Shown one piece after another: positions 17,289 through 23,863 of a DNA stretch of 33,059 nt; within the stretch, counting starts at the first letter, position 1, and each line of letters opens with the position of its first letter. Where the stretch lies: positions 1-33,059 of the forward strand of contig JAGLDP010000028.1 of assembly GCA_023145515.1 (NCBI GenBank), given 5' to 3'. The DNA is from Bacteroidales bacterium (lineage in GTDB: Bacteria > Bacteroidota > Bacteroidia > Bacteroidales > UBA12481). The notes beneath the pieces were generated by a model, which saw nothing but the letters and a program-made list of their open reading frames with translations, ran no database searches and had not been told where the DNA came from. The translations under genes and the position numbers were made by a program.

Positions 17289-18667
17289 CCTAGCAACTTC
17301 TGCAAGTTATATATCACGATTTTTCGATAATAAGAGAAAGGAGCAATTAGTCTGTTAAAAACGAGCAGAATAATGAGCATCAGAAAGTGAATAGTAGTCA
17401 GTCCTTTTTGCCTCAAAACCATTACATCTCCAAACTCAAACATCAGATAATTGCTAAAAGGAGCTTTGTACCTGGCCCATGAAAAATTATCACGAATAAG
17501 TCCCATTTTCCTCGCATCTGTCTCAATTCTGGTCCCCGGATAGATCCTCATACCGATAGAGGCAGCTATATAATCTATTTTTTTCCTATTCTTCTTAATG
17601 TAATCAAGATCCTTCATACAACTGCTAAAACTCTGTCCCGGATGTCCAAAAATAAAAAAGACCTTAGCCTTAATTACAAGCTCTCTACACCACAGAAGAA
17701 CTTGTTCAAGTTGCTCAACATCAACATTCTTGTGCAAGTTTGTCAATAATACAGGATCTACGGTTTCCATTCCCACATCTATATAACAACATCCAGCATC
17801 CCGCATGATGGTTAACAGCTCTTTATCAACTGTATCAGCACGAACCTCACACTCCCACTTCAGATCAAATTCGCTTATCATCTGACAAAAATCCAGAACA
17901 TGCTCACGATTAGCTGTAAAAGTGCTATCAAAGATTTTCAAAGCCTTGATATCCTTATTCTCTAAAAGGTTCACAATTTCAGGCCTAATTAGCTCAGCAC
18001 TTCTTAGTCTTACACCTCCTGGAAACATTTTGGAGGCTGAGCAGAAAGTACATGCAGCAGGACACCCCCTACTGGTCATAATAAAGTCAGCATCTAAATC
18101 ATAGAAATCAAGCTTTAGTCCATACTTCTCGTCAAAAAGATGTCGTGCTGGCTGAGGGAGCTTATTTAGATCATTTATGCGTGCCGGTTTATTGTGAAAG
18201 ATCTGGCCATCTCTTCTATATGAGAGTCCTGAAATTGAAAAAATATCCTCTGAGCCTCTATTAATAATGTGTTGGCATAGTTCAAGAAATGAATACTCGC
18301 CCTCTCCCTTAATGATGTAATCAATCTCAGGAATATTCTCAAGCGTATCCTCAGCAGCAAAAGTGGCATGTACACCTCCATATACAACTGTTGTTTCTGG
18401 CAAAGCTTTTTTTGAGAGTCTTGCTGCTTTAAAACTACCCTTTCTAGTGACAGTAGTTCCACTAATCCCAATCACCGATGGCTGCCAGGCTTGAAGGTCT
18501 TTGATCAGATTTCCACGATACAGAGTAAGATCAACAATCTTAACAGAAAACCCATTTCCCTCAAGAACAGCAGCAATAGTTGCAAGTCCTAAAGGAATTA
18601 TGTTCTCAAAAATGCTCAGACTTTCCTTAGGGTAAATCAGAACAGTATCAAAGTGACTTTCAGACAT
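17285..18667 (-). CDS. B12-binding-domain radical SAM protein with C-terminal hydrophobic segment
   Basis: The first 140 or so residues of this 460-residue protein are a cobalamin-binding-type Rossmann domain (VIGISGTTVTRKG, VVYGGVHATF, IDYIIKGEGE), without a clear DxHxxG motif for a cobalamin-binding His. The radical SAM core follows with the cluster motif CPAACTFC (C202, C206, C209) preceded by MTSRG, as in the BchE/P-methylase group. A hydrophobic stretch near residues 420-445 (FLMLIILLVFNRLIAPF) may anchor the protein to the membrane. The group includes methylases, cyclases and lipid-modifying enzymes; the substrate cannot be read from sequence. I chose the ATG at 18667 (MSESHFD). A TTG at 18691 extends the frame by 8 residues but would overlap the promoter-like box. 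It overlaps the MBL-fold gene by ATGA. Confidence 0.85.
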   Translation of the reverse strand: MSESHFDTVLIYPKESLSIFENIIPLGLATIAAVLEGNGFSVKIVDLTLYRGNLIKDLQAWQPSVIGISGTTVTRKGSFKAARLSKKALPETTVVYGGVHATFAAEDTLENIPEIDYIIKGEGEYSFLELCQHIINRGSEDIFSISGLSYRRDGQIFHNKPARINDLNKLPQPARHLFDEKYGLKLDFYDLDADFIMTSRGCPAACTFCSASKMFPGGVRLRSAELIRPEIVNLLENKDIKALKIFDSTFTANREHVLDFCQMISEFDLKWECEVRADTVDKELLTIMRDAGCCYIDVGMETVDPVLLTNLHKNVDVEQLEQVLLWCRELVIKAKVFFIFGHPGQSFSSCMKDLDYIKKNRKKIDYIAASIGMRIYPGTRIETDARKMGLIRDNFSWARYKAPFSNYLMFEFGDVMVLRQKGLTTIHFLMLIILLVFNRLIAPFSYYRKIVIYNLQKLLG

Positions 18668-18672
18668 GACAA

Positions 18673-18680
18673 CGAAGATA
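18673..18680 (-). promoter_or_regulatory. Possible -7 box (TATCTTCG) before the radical SAM gene
   Basis: On the minus strand TATCTTCG matches TAnnTTTG with one mismatch and lies 5 nt before the ATG at 18667. A similar one-mismatch box, TATCTTGG at 18707-18714 on the plus strand, serves the divergent esterase-like gene. No convincing -33 TTG was found for the plus-strand box. Confidence 0.3.
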
Positions 18681-18740
18681 GGTAAAGACAAGCCAACAAT
18701 AAAAACTATCTTGGCACAAATATTATCATAGCAGGCTTAA

Positions 18741-19685
18741 ATGAAACCTTTGTTCAACAGTATCTCAATAGCGATCATTATACTAAGCAACTTGGTTCTT
18801 GGATCATGCATTACTGAAAAAAATCCTGATCTGGAAATGCAGTCCAACAAACGTTATCTTGAATCGGTTTTCTCTACAATCGACATCAGCAAAGATGTGA
18901 TATATGGCAATCAAGCTGAAGAGCACTGGATGAATGTGTATGAGCCCCATGGCGATCGCTTATCATCACGCCCCTTGGTTATTCTAGCCCCTGGCGGAGG
19001 CTTTGACCCCAGTCTTATTGCTCATAGTTATAATCTGATGATCCCACTGGCTAAAAAACTGGCACATGCAGGATACCTTGTTGCGCTCATCAACTATAGA
19101 ACCGGTGAAACCAACAGTAGCGAGAAGTATAAAAAAGCTTTTTATAGTGCACTTTATGATCTTAAGGCAGCAATCAGGTATTTCAGAAAGGACGCTGCTA
19201 CGGAGAATCGATATCGAGCAGATTCAGACAGAATTTTCGCAGGCGGATGGTCAGCAGGAGCACAAATAGGTCTTTTTAATGCCTTTGTCAATAGTTCAGA
19301 TGAGCTAAGCCCGTCTCAACTAACAGAACTAAATGAATATGAAGGACTTGAAGGAAGAAGCGGAAATCCGGGATATTCCAGTCAGGTTTCCGGAATAATA
19401 GCCATGGCGGGAAATATGTCTGATTTGTCGCGCATAAAGACTGGCGATCCGCCTATCATGTGCATCCACAGCGACACCGACTACACCGTACGCATTGATA
19501 CTCAGAGCAGTCCCTTTGGAACAGCTTATGGTTCAAGACCAATTATTGCCAAGGCATTGGAAGTAAATATCAAAACTCATTTCATCGAAATAAAAGATGG
19601 TACCCATACAGCACCCATCAAACCTGATTGTCCTACCTGTTTTGATGAGATTCTGCAGTTTATCTGGGAAAATCTAGAGAAGTAG
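18741..19685 (+). CDS. Alpha/beta-hydrolase fold lipoprotein (esterase/BD-FAE-like)
   Basis: This is a 314-residue lipoprotein (VLGSC, lipid Cys at residue 23). The alpha/beta-hydrolase features are the oxyanion-hole region LAPGGGFD, the nucleophile elbow GGWSAGAQ with S171, an acid candidate in HSDTDYTV and a His candidate in KDGTHTAPI. An N-terminal VYGNQ...MNVYEP segment is typical of the carboxylesterase/acetyl-esterase branch often found with glycan-degrading enzymes. It probably removes ester substituents (acetyl or feruloyl type) from carbohydrates in the envelope; the substrate is inference. The gene stands alone on this strand, divergent from the radical SAM gene. Confidence 0.85.
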   Translation: MKPLFNSISIAIIILSNLVLGSCITEKNPDLEMQSNKRYLESVFSTIDISKDVIYGNQAEEHWMNVYEPHGDRLSSRPLVILAPGGGFDPSLIAHSYNLMIPLAKKLAHAGYLVALINYRTGETNSSEKYKKAFYSALYDLKAAIRYFRKDAATENRYRADSDRIFAGGWSAGAQIGLFNAFVNSSDELSPSQLTELNEYEGLEGRSGNPGYSSQVSGIIAMAGNMSDLSRIKTGDPPIMCIHSDTDYTVRIDTQSSPFGTAYGSRPIIAKALEVNIKTHFIEIKDGTHTAPIKPDCPTCFDEILQFIWENLEK

Positions 19686-19706
19686 CTTCGTTCGTCATTC
19701 GTCGTT
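19686..19706. repeat. Heptad repeat (CTTCGTT CGTCATT CGTCGTT)
   Basis: Three degenerate 7-bp units directly follow the esterase stop codon. In reverse complement they read AACGACG AATGACG AACGAAG, the same unit family as the repeat at 24802-24829, in opposite orientation. Confidence 0.6.
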
Positions 19707-19725
19707 AATTCTGCGACAAAAGGCG

Positions 19726-19733
19726 TATATTTG
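19726..19733 (+). promoter_or_regulatory. -7 box TATATTTG before the Xre-RES toxin-antitoxin genes
   Basis: TATATTTG matches TAnnTTTG exactly, 17 nt before the antitoxin ATG at 19751. The -33 TTG is not clear. It gives a compact promoter that the Xre antitoxin would be expected to repress, as is known for this family. Confidence 0.5.
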
Positions 19734-19750
19734 TAGCATAGAATTTGATT

Positions 19751-20182
19751 ATGAGCAATACAAGCCAAGTATCAGAACCGATGATAAGCTATAGAACCCT
19801 GGATAATCAGAATGCCTTTCTTCTGATTGAAGCCATTAAAAATGGCATTGATTATAGCTTTTTTGAAAAACTGGCAAAGTCAATCCCCTTTAGTATGCGT
19901 GAATGGTCTTCTTTTTTACATTTATCTGAGCGATCGATGCAACGATATAAGAAGGAAAAACTGAGTTTCGGTCAAGTTAGTTCCGAACGTATTGTTGAAA
20001 TCACTATGCTGTACAAGTATGGAGTAGAAGTATTCGGTAATACAGAATTCTTCAACACCTGGTTACATGACAGAAATTTGGCATTTGGCAAAAAAATCCC
20101 AAAAAACCTACTTGACAGCACTTTTGGCATTAGCCTTGTAAAAGACGAACTAACACGTATTGAACACGGTATTCTGGCATGA
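19751..20182 (+). CDS. Xre/MbcA/ParS-type antitoxin of a RES toxin-antitoxin pair
   Basis: This is a 143-residue protein. Residues about 25-80 form an Xre-like helix-turn-helix region of the kind seen in TIGR02293 antitoxins (FSMREWSSFLHLSERSMQRY). The C-terminal part (VEVFGNTEFFNTWLHDRNLAFGKKIP) is the DUF2384 toxin-binding domain, with the usual G-K-x-P segment. The antitoxin neutralises the RES toxin by binding at its active site and represses its own operon; this is established for the family. Antitoxin first and toxin second, with a 4-nt ATGA overlap at 20179-20182, is the standard order. I used the ATG at 19751 rather than the TTG at 19745. Confidence 0.92.
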   Translation: MSNTSQVSEPMISYRTLDNQNAFLLIEAIKNGIDYSFFEKLAKSIPFSMREWSSFLHLSERSMQRYKKEKLSFGQVSSERIVEITMLYKYGVEVFGNTEFFNTWLHDRNLAFGKKIPKNLLDSTFGISLVKDELTRIEHGILA

Positions 20183-20640
20183 TTGTTTTCAGACTGGCAA
20201 ACAGAAAATTCAGCCATGATCTCTCCGGAAAGGGAGCAGAAATCACAGGAGGGAGGTGGAATAGTAAAGGTGTTGGAGTGGTTTACACCAGTGAATCAAG
20301 AGCCCTTTGTACTGCAGAAATTGCTGTACACACTCAACTTGGAATCATTCCGAAAGATTATGAATTGGTACACATCCTGATTCCTGATTCGATACAGTTT
20401 ATGGAGATAAGTCCGGATGAACTGCCTTTGCCCTGGAATTCAATCCCTTACAATAGCATTACCCAAAACATAGGCAATCATTTTATCGATACAAATGAAT
20501 ACCCTGTACTAAAAGTGCCATCAGCAGTGATTCCTGGCGATTTCAATTATCTGATCAATCCCGCCCATCCGGATTCCAGGGGAATTGAGATAACAAAAAC
20601 TGAGGCTTTCAGCTTTGATGAGAGATTGTTTAAGAGATAA
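20179..20640 (+). CDS. RES-domain toxin (NAD+-degrading type)
   Basis: This 153-residue protein spans the whole RES domain. The three residues that name the family appear to be R26 (GGRWNSKG), E47 (TAEIAVH) and S115 (VPSAVIPGDFNYLINPAHPD), with Y37 also in the expected place. Characterised RES toxins (MbcT and Res of Pseudomonas) break down NAD+ and halt growth. All key residues are present and the length is normal, so the toxin should be active. It overlaps the antitoxin gene by 4 nt. Confidence 0.93.
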   Translation: MIVFRLANRKFSHDLSGKGAEITGGRWNSKGVGVVYTSESRALCTAEIAVHTQLGIIPKDYELVHILIPDSIQFMEISPDELPLPWNSIPYNSITQNIGNHFIDTNEYPVLKVPSAVIPGDFNYLINPAHPDSRGIEITKTEAFSFDERLFKR

Positions 20641-20759
20641 GGCTGGGGGTAATTGGAATGAGTGCAGATGATTTAGCAAGAGATGGAGACCGGGGAGACG
20701 GAGTTGTATGTAGCCAAGCTAAAAGAAAAAGGAAACGAGCAAAAGAAAAAGGATCAAAG

Positions 20760-20790
20760 TTTGATTTTGTGATTGGTTAATGTAACTTTA
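20760..20790 (+). promoter_or_regulatory. Possible promoter of the orphan lipoprotein gene
   Basis: TTTG at 20760-20763, then a 19-bp spacer, then TAACTTTA at 20783-20790 (one mismatch to TAnnTTTG). The spacing suits the Bacteroidota -33/-7 architecture. The box overlaps the first possible ATG (20790), which favours the second ATG at 20808. Confidence 0.45.
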
Positions 20791-20807
20791 TGACAAACAA
20801 GGCAGTT

Positions 20808-21389
20808 ATGAAAAAATTCATCAAAACAATCTCTTTCATTTTACTTTGCTTCATGCCCGCTTTGATTCAATCCTGTGATTGGGAAAATGTTATGGCCTAT
20901 GTCAGTGAGTCAAGGGATGTTTGTACTAAAGTTGCTGACACTGAAGAAGAAATATGGAATGCTCCTATTAATTATATTGGGCATTTAAACACAGAAGGAG
21001 ACATAACTACTTGTTTCTTTATTGTTGTTGCAGATAAGATGTGCCTGGCAGAGGCTGCTACAATAGAGATCAGACTAATCGTTCAAGACAACTTTCCAAA
21101 CTGGTCTCTATTAAGCATGAAAGACTTGACAGTCAAAGCTTTTCAAGAGCAATGGGATTGGGAAGATAACGTTGTTTCTACCGACCTTGGAATATCAAGT
21201 ACGGGAGAGGGAATCTATACTGTCAATGAAAATGCTAGTCTTCATTACTTTGATGACGATAGCAATTTCGGTCGAATGGGCGTCCATCTTGAGCTCGCAG
21301 TACCTAAAATGGCCGAACCATATATGGGAGGCTATATTTTTGAGGCAATTATATCGAGTGTCAAGATCACAATAAATTATTCACATTAA
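20808..21389 (+). CDS. Small lipoprotein of unknown function
   Basis: This 193-residue protein begins with a clear lipoprotein signal (KKFIKTISFILLCFMPALIQSC, lipid Cys at about residue 23). The mature part has several cysteines (CTKVAD, TTCFF, KMCLAE), acidic and aromatic stretches and mostly beta-strand character. No family is recognised. I chose the ATG at 20808 because it puts the signal peptide at the N-terminus, has AAGGCA upstream, and avoids the promoter-like box that overlaps the ATG at 20790. It sits between two toxin-antitoxin pairs, on the plus strand, with its own promoter candidate, so it is probably not part of either pair. Confidence 0.75.
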   Translation: MKKFIKTISFILLCFMPALIQSCDWENVMAYVSESRDVCTKVADTEEEIWNAPINYIGHLNTEGDITTCFFIVVADKMCLAEAATIEIRLIVQDNFPNWSLLSMKDLTVKAFQEQWDWEDNVVSTDLGISSTGEGIYTVNENASLHYFDDDSNFGRMGVHLELAVPKMAEPYMGGYIFEAIISSVKITINYSH

Positions 21390-21540
21390 CATCGAGATCA
21401 AGCAAAATAAAATTAAACAGCGACAGTTATAATGTCCGGTTTTAAGTAGGATTTGGCGTCCTGAATCGTAAGAATACGCACCTAATAACCTACCCCAGTG
21501 GTTGAATAAAGGGGAGTACTATAGTAAATGATATCAACTA

Positions 21541-21561
21541 TTTCAATTTAGATTATTGAAA
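21541..21561. other. Short inverted repeat at the hicB 3' end
   Basis: TTTCAAT (21541-21547) and ATTGAAA (21555-21561) flank a 7-nt loop and overlap the hicB stop codon. No T-run follows on the minus strand, so it is a weak terminator candidate at best. Confidence 0.3.
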
Positions 21562-21900
21562 TTGATCAGCTGAAAGGAATTCCTTCATTGCTTTTTCAAC
21601 AAGTTGGTTGAGAGAAATACCCATTTCAATAGATTTGCGAGCGGCCTTACGGTGGGTATCAGGTTTAATTCTAATATTAAAACTACCCTTATAGGTTTTT
21701 TCCGTTGCTTTTCCGTTGAATTCACATAACTCTATATAATCTTCTACGGCTTCACCAAATGCATCCTTCAATTCCTGCACATCGCTCCCCTCAAAACTCA
21801 CCAAATCATCAATGCCTTCTAGCTTACCATAAAAGACCTCATCTTCAGCACTAAAGTGAACTGTAGCCAAATAATTCTTATATTTCATTACATTTTTCAT
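21553..21900 (-). CDS. hicB: HicB-family antitoxin
   Basis: This 115-residue protein has an N-terminal HicB degraded-RNase-H-like domain (YKNYLATVHFSAEDEVFYGKLEGI, then a SFEGSDVQELKDAFGEAVEDYI helix) and a C-terminal ribbon-helix-helix-like segment (FNIRIKPDTHRKAARKSIEMGISLNQLVEKA) that should bind operator DNA. It neutralises HicA and represses the operon; both roles are established for the family. Its ATG overlaps the hicA stop by 4 nt (21897-21900), which supports that start over the in-frame ATG 12 nt later. Gene order is toxin first, the common order for hicAB. Confidence 0.93.
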   Translation of the reverse strand: MKNVMKYKNYLATVHFSAEDEVFYGKLEGIDDLVSFEGSDVQELKDAFGEAVEDYIELCEFNGKATEKTYKGSFNIRIKPDTHRKAARKSIEMGISLNQLVEKAMKEFLSADQFQ

Positions 21901-22154
21901 AAAAGATCCTCCTTTTTAAGTTCTGCAATAATCTGATTAATCTGATAATACTTCAAGGTACTTCCAGGTTGTGGTCTGTGCAAACGGATAATGTGCTTTG
22001 TACCTGGATGAAAGAATGACATTCTTGATCCAGAAGTTTTGCCTGATTTAAGCTTAGTATATCCAAAACCTTTCAAAATAGTTCTCAATTCTGAGTATGT
22101 AAAAACTCTTGGTTGAGTCAATAACCTGGCTCGAAGTTTTTCCTTTTTCGTCAT
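21897..22154 (-). CDS. hicA: HicA-family mRNA interferase toxin
   Basis: This 85-residue toxin has a double-stranded-RNA-binding-like fold and cleaves mRNA independently of ribosomes in known members. The family core is visible: TYSELRTILKGFGYTKLKSGKTSGSRMSFF, then HIIRLHRPQPGSTLKYYQINQIIAELKK. In the best-studied HicA proteins the active His lies in a GSH motif. Here the equivalent is GSR, which is common in the HxPHPG sub-branch, where the His of LHRPQPG may substitute. Length is normal for this branch. Its start codon lies inside a 25-bp inverted repeat that is a good operator candidate. Confidence 0.9.
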   Translation of the reverse strand: MTKKEKLRARLLTQPRVFTYSELRTILKGFGYTKLKSGKTSGSRMSFFHPGTKHIIRLHRPQPGSTLKYYQINQIIAELKKEDLL

Positions 22155-22177
22155 TGCAACTAATAATCAGTTGCAAT
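22153..22177. promoter_or_regulatory. 25-bp inverted repeat, probable HicB operator
   Basis: ATTGCAACT (22153-22161) and AGTTGCAAT (22169-22177) form a perfect 9-bp inverted repeat with a 7-bp centre. It covers the hicA start codon and the DNA just upstream. A dimeric ribbon-helix-helix protein such as HicB would bind such a site, so autorepression is a natural reading. Hairpin formation in the mRNA over the start codon is an alternative. Confidence 0.6.
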
Positions 22178-22206
22178 CTAGAGCATTTTGTTGGAAATAA
22201 CAAATT

Positions 22207-22275
22207 TTGGAGCTACAGATCCTCAGGTCACTTGGCTCCCGAGGATTCGACTTGCCAAATTTGCTAGCAAATCTG
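22207..22275. other. Intergenic stretch with two imperfect palindromes between mnmE and hicA
   Basis: ATCCTC and GAGGAT bracket one stem-loop (about 22218-22245). CCAAATTTGC next to GCAAATCTGG forms another (about 22254-22275). The second pairs fully as minus-strand RNA if a G-U pair is allowed. It lies directly after mnmE on the minus strand, so it may be an RNA structure at the mnmE 3' end. No T-run is seen. Confidence 0.35.
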
Positions 22276-22284
22276 GAGTCTTAT

Positions 22285-23748
22285 TCACTTTCCAATACAG
22301 AAACTAGCAAAAATATTTCCGAGAATCTCATCCGTGGAAATCTCTCCGGTAATCTCACCAAGATAGTGCAATATTTCACGAATATCCTGCGAGAGGAAGT
22401 CACCTGAAATTCCTGTATCTAATCCACTCATGACACGCATTACAGCCTCCTGAACGCGAACCAGGGCATCATAATGACGAGCATTAGTAACAATAACATC
22501 GTGATCTTCTAAAGGCTGAAGATTTACATGATCAAGCAAAGCCCTCTCCAACTCCTCTAACCCACTTCTATACTTTGCAGATACTAACACAATTCTCAAC
22601 TTCTTACTTTCTGAGCTCTGAGTACTGATAACTGAGCTCTCAATAGTAGACAGTCTGGCAATAGAAAGATCCTCAACATCCCCCTTATTAACCACAATAA
22701 CAAACCCCTGATCCTCCCGAATCCTATTCTGAACAGCCTTAACCCACTTCAAACTCTGCTCCTCAGGCGCAGTAGGATCAGTAACAAGTATAACTATTCG
22801 AGCCTTCTCAATCTGTTGGTAAGACCGCTCAATACCCATGCTTTCAATAGTATCATCAGTATGGCGTAAGCCTGCCGTATCAATAAACCTAAACAGTATG
22901 CCACCCACATGAATAGTATCTTCAATTACATCACGCGTAGTACCAGCTATATCTGAAACAATAGCTTTATCTTCTTTTAAAATGGCATTCAAAAGCGTTG
23001 ACTTCCCCACATTGGTCTCACCAACAATGGCAACCGGAACACCATTCTTCAAAACATTTCCCAACTGAAACGACCCAACCAATGAATCAACCTTAAGCTG
23101 AATATCACCCACAATATCGCGGAGTCGCGACCGATCAGCAAACTCAACATCCTCCTCAGAAAAATCCAGCTCCAACTCAATCAAAGAAACTAACTCCAAT
23201 AAACGCATGCGAAGCTCTGAAATTTCAGATGAAAAACCACCACGTATCTGATCCATAGCTAATTGATGCGATGCCCTGCTAGATGATGCGATTAAATCAG
23301 ATACGGCTTCAGCCTGACTCAAATCTAACTTCCCATTCAAAAAAGCCCGCTGAGTAAACTCTCCCGGCGAAGCCATCCGTCCACCCTTCCGTATCAATAA
23401 TTGCAAAATCTCATGCTGAATATACTCCGATCCATGACAAGAAATCTCTACTAAATCTTCCCCTGTATATGATCGTGGCGACCTAAACAAACTAACAACA
23501 ACCTCATCAATCACCCGATCGTTGTCAATAATCTTTCCAAAGTGTAAAGTCCATGATTCTTGGCCCTTAAGACTAAAACTTCTAAGTCTTAAATCTTTGC
23601 TCTTAACTCCAATTTCGGTCTTTGGTCTTTGGTCTTTGGTCTTAGTAAAAACAGAATCAACAAGCCCAACAGCACCCTCACCCGAAACCCGAATAAGCGC
23701 AATAGCCCCAACGCCAGAAGCAGTAGCAATAGCAACAATTGTATTCAT
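22285..23748 (-). CDS. mnmE: tRNA uridine-5-carboxymethylaminomethyl GTPase MnmE, with repeat-derived insertions
   Basis: MnmE works with MnmG to modify the wobble uridine of certain tRNAs. This 487-residue protein has the N-terminal tetrahydrofolate-binding domain (TIVAIATASGVGAIALIRVSG, SYTGEDLVEISCHGS), a helical region, and an embedded Ras-like G domain: P-loop GETNVGKST from residue 243, DTAG switch and NKGD. It ends in CIGK with the catalytic Cys. Bacteroidota orthologues are nearer 460 residues. The excess lies mainly at residues about 34-61, encoded by degenerate 7-bp repeats (23566-23649); a second repeat patch covers residues about 368-381. I chose the ATG at 23748 (MNTIVAIA), with an exact -7 box upstream at 23767-23774. 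All catalytic motifs are intact. Confidence 0.95.
   Translation of the reverse strand: MNTIVAIATASGVGAIALIRVSGEGAVGLVDSVFTKTKDQRPKTEIGVKSKDLRLRSFSLKGQESWTLHFGKIIDNDRVIDEVVVSLFRSPRSYTGEDLVEISCHGSEYIQHEILQLLIRKGGRMASPGEFTQRAFLNGKLDLSQAEAVSDLIASSSRASHQLAMDQIRGGFSSEISELRMRLLELVSLIELELDFSEEDVEFADRSRLRDIVGDIQLKVDSLVGSFQLGNVLKNGVPVAIVGETNVGKSTLLNAILKEDKAIVSDIAGTTRDVIEDTIHVGGILFRFIDTAGLRHTDDTIESMGIERSYQQIEKARIVILVTDPTAPEEQSLKWVKAVQNRIREDQGFVIVVNKGDVEDLSIARLSTIESSVISTQSSESKKLRIVLVSAKYRSGLEELERALLDHVNLQPLEDHDVIVTNARHYDALVRVQEAVMRVMSGLDTGISGDFLSQDIREILHYLGEITGEISTDEILGNIFASFCIGK
22605..22646. repeat. Heptad repeat inside mnmE (G-domain region)
   Basis: Six 7-bp units in register: TACTTTC, TGAGCTC, TGAGTAC, TGATAAC, TGAGCTC, TCAATAG. 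They encode the Ser-rich stretch SVISTQSSESK between the NKGD motif and the SAK motif of the G domain. Confidence 0.65.
23566..23649. repeat. Twelve-unit degenerate heptad repeat inside mnmE
   Basis: The 7-bp units run in register from CTTAAGA through CTAAAAC, TTCTAAG, TCTTAAA, TCTTTGC and TCTTAAC to four near-identical units TCGGTCT, TTGGTCT, TTGGTCT, TTGGTCT. 84 bp is 12 x 7 and also 28 codons, so the reading frame is kept. It encodes the basic segment around KTKDQRPKTEIG. Confidence 0.85.
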
Positions 23749-23766
23749 AAAATACGTATAGAAATG

Positions 23767-23774
23767 CAAAGATA
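23767..23774 (-). promoter_or_regulatory. -7 box TATCTTTG before mnmE
   Basis: On the minus strand TATCTTTG matches TAnnTTTG exactly and is followed by CA, a common extension. It lies 18 nt upstream of the ATG at 23748, leaving room for a short leader. No TTG is seen at the -33 position. Confidence 0.5.
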
Positions 23775-23863
23775 ATAGTTAATTGCTTGATTGGTGATTG
23801 CTTACTTAGTAATATGTCACTGAATTAACCAGCGAACGAAGTGAGCGAGAATCCCCCAAATCC

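Noticed and set aside
21541-21561. Rho-independent terminator of hicAB
   Set aside because: The stem is short and AT-rich and no T-run follows on the transcribed strand.
22207-22275. A tRNA gene on the minus strand
   Set aside because: A T-loop-like GTCGAATCC and a CCA are present, but the T-arm and acceptor stems do not pair and no anticodon arm of correct size is found.
23826-23850. GCGAACGAAGTGAGCGAG as a possible regulatory site
   Set aside because: It is repeat-like and lies just after the lipoprotein stop codon; nothing ties it to a regulator.
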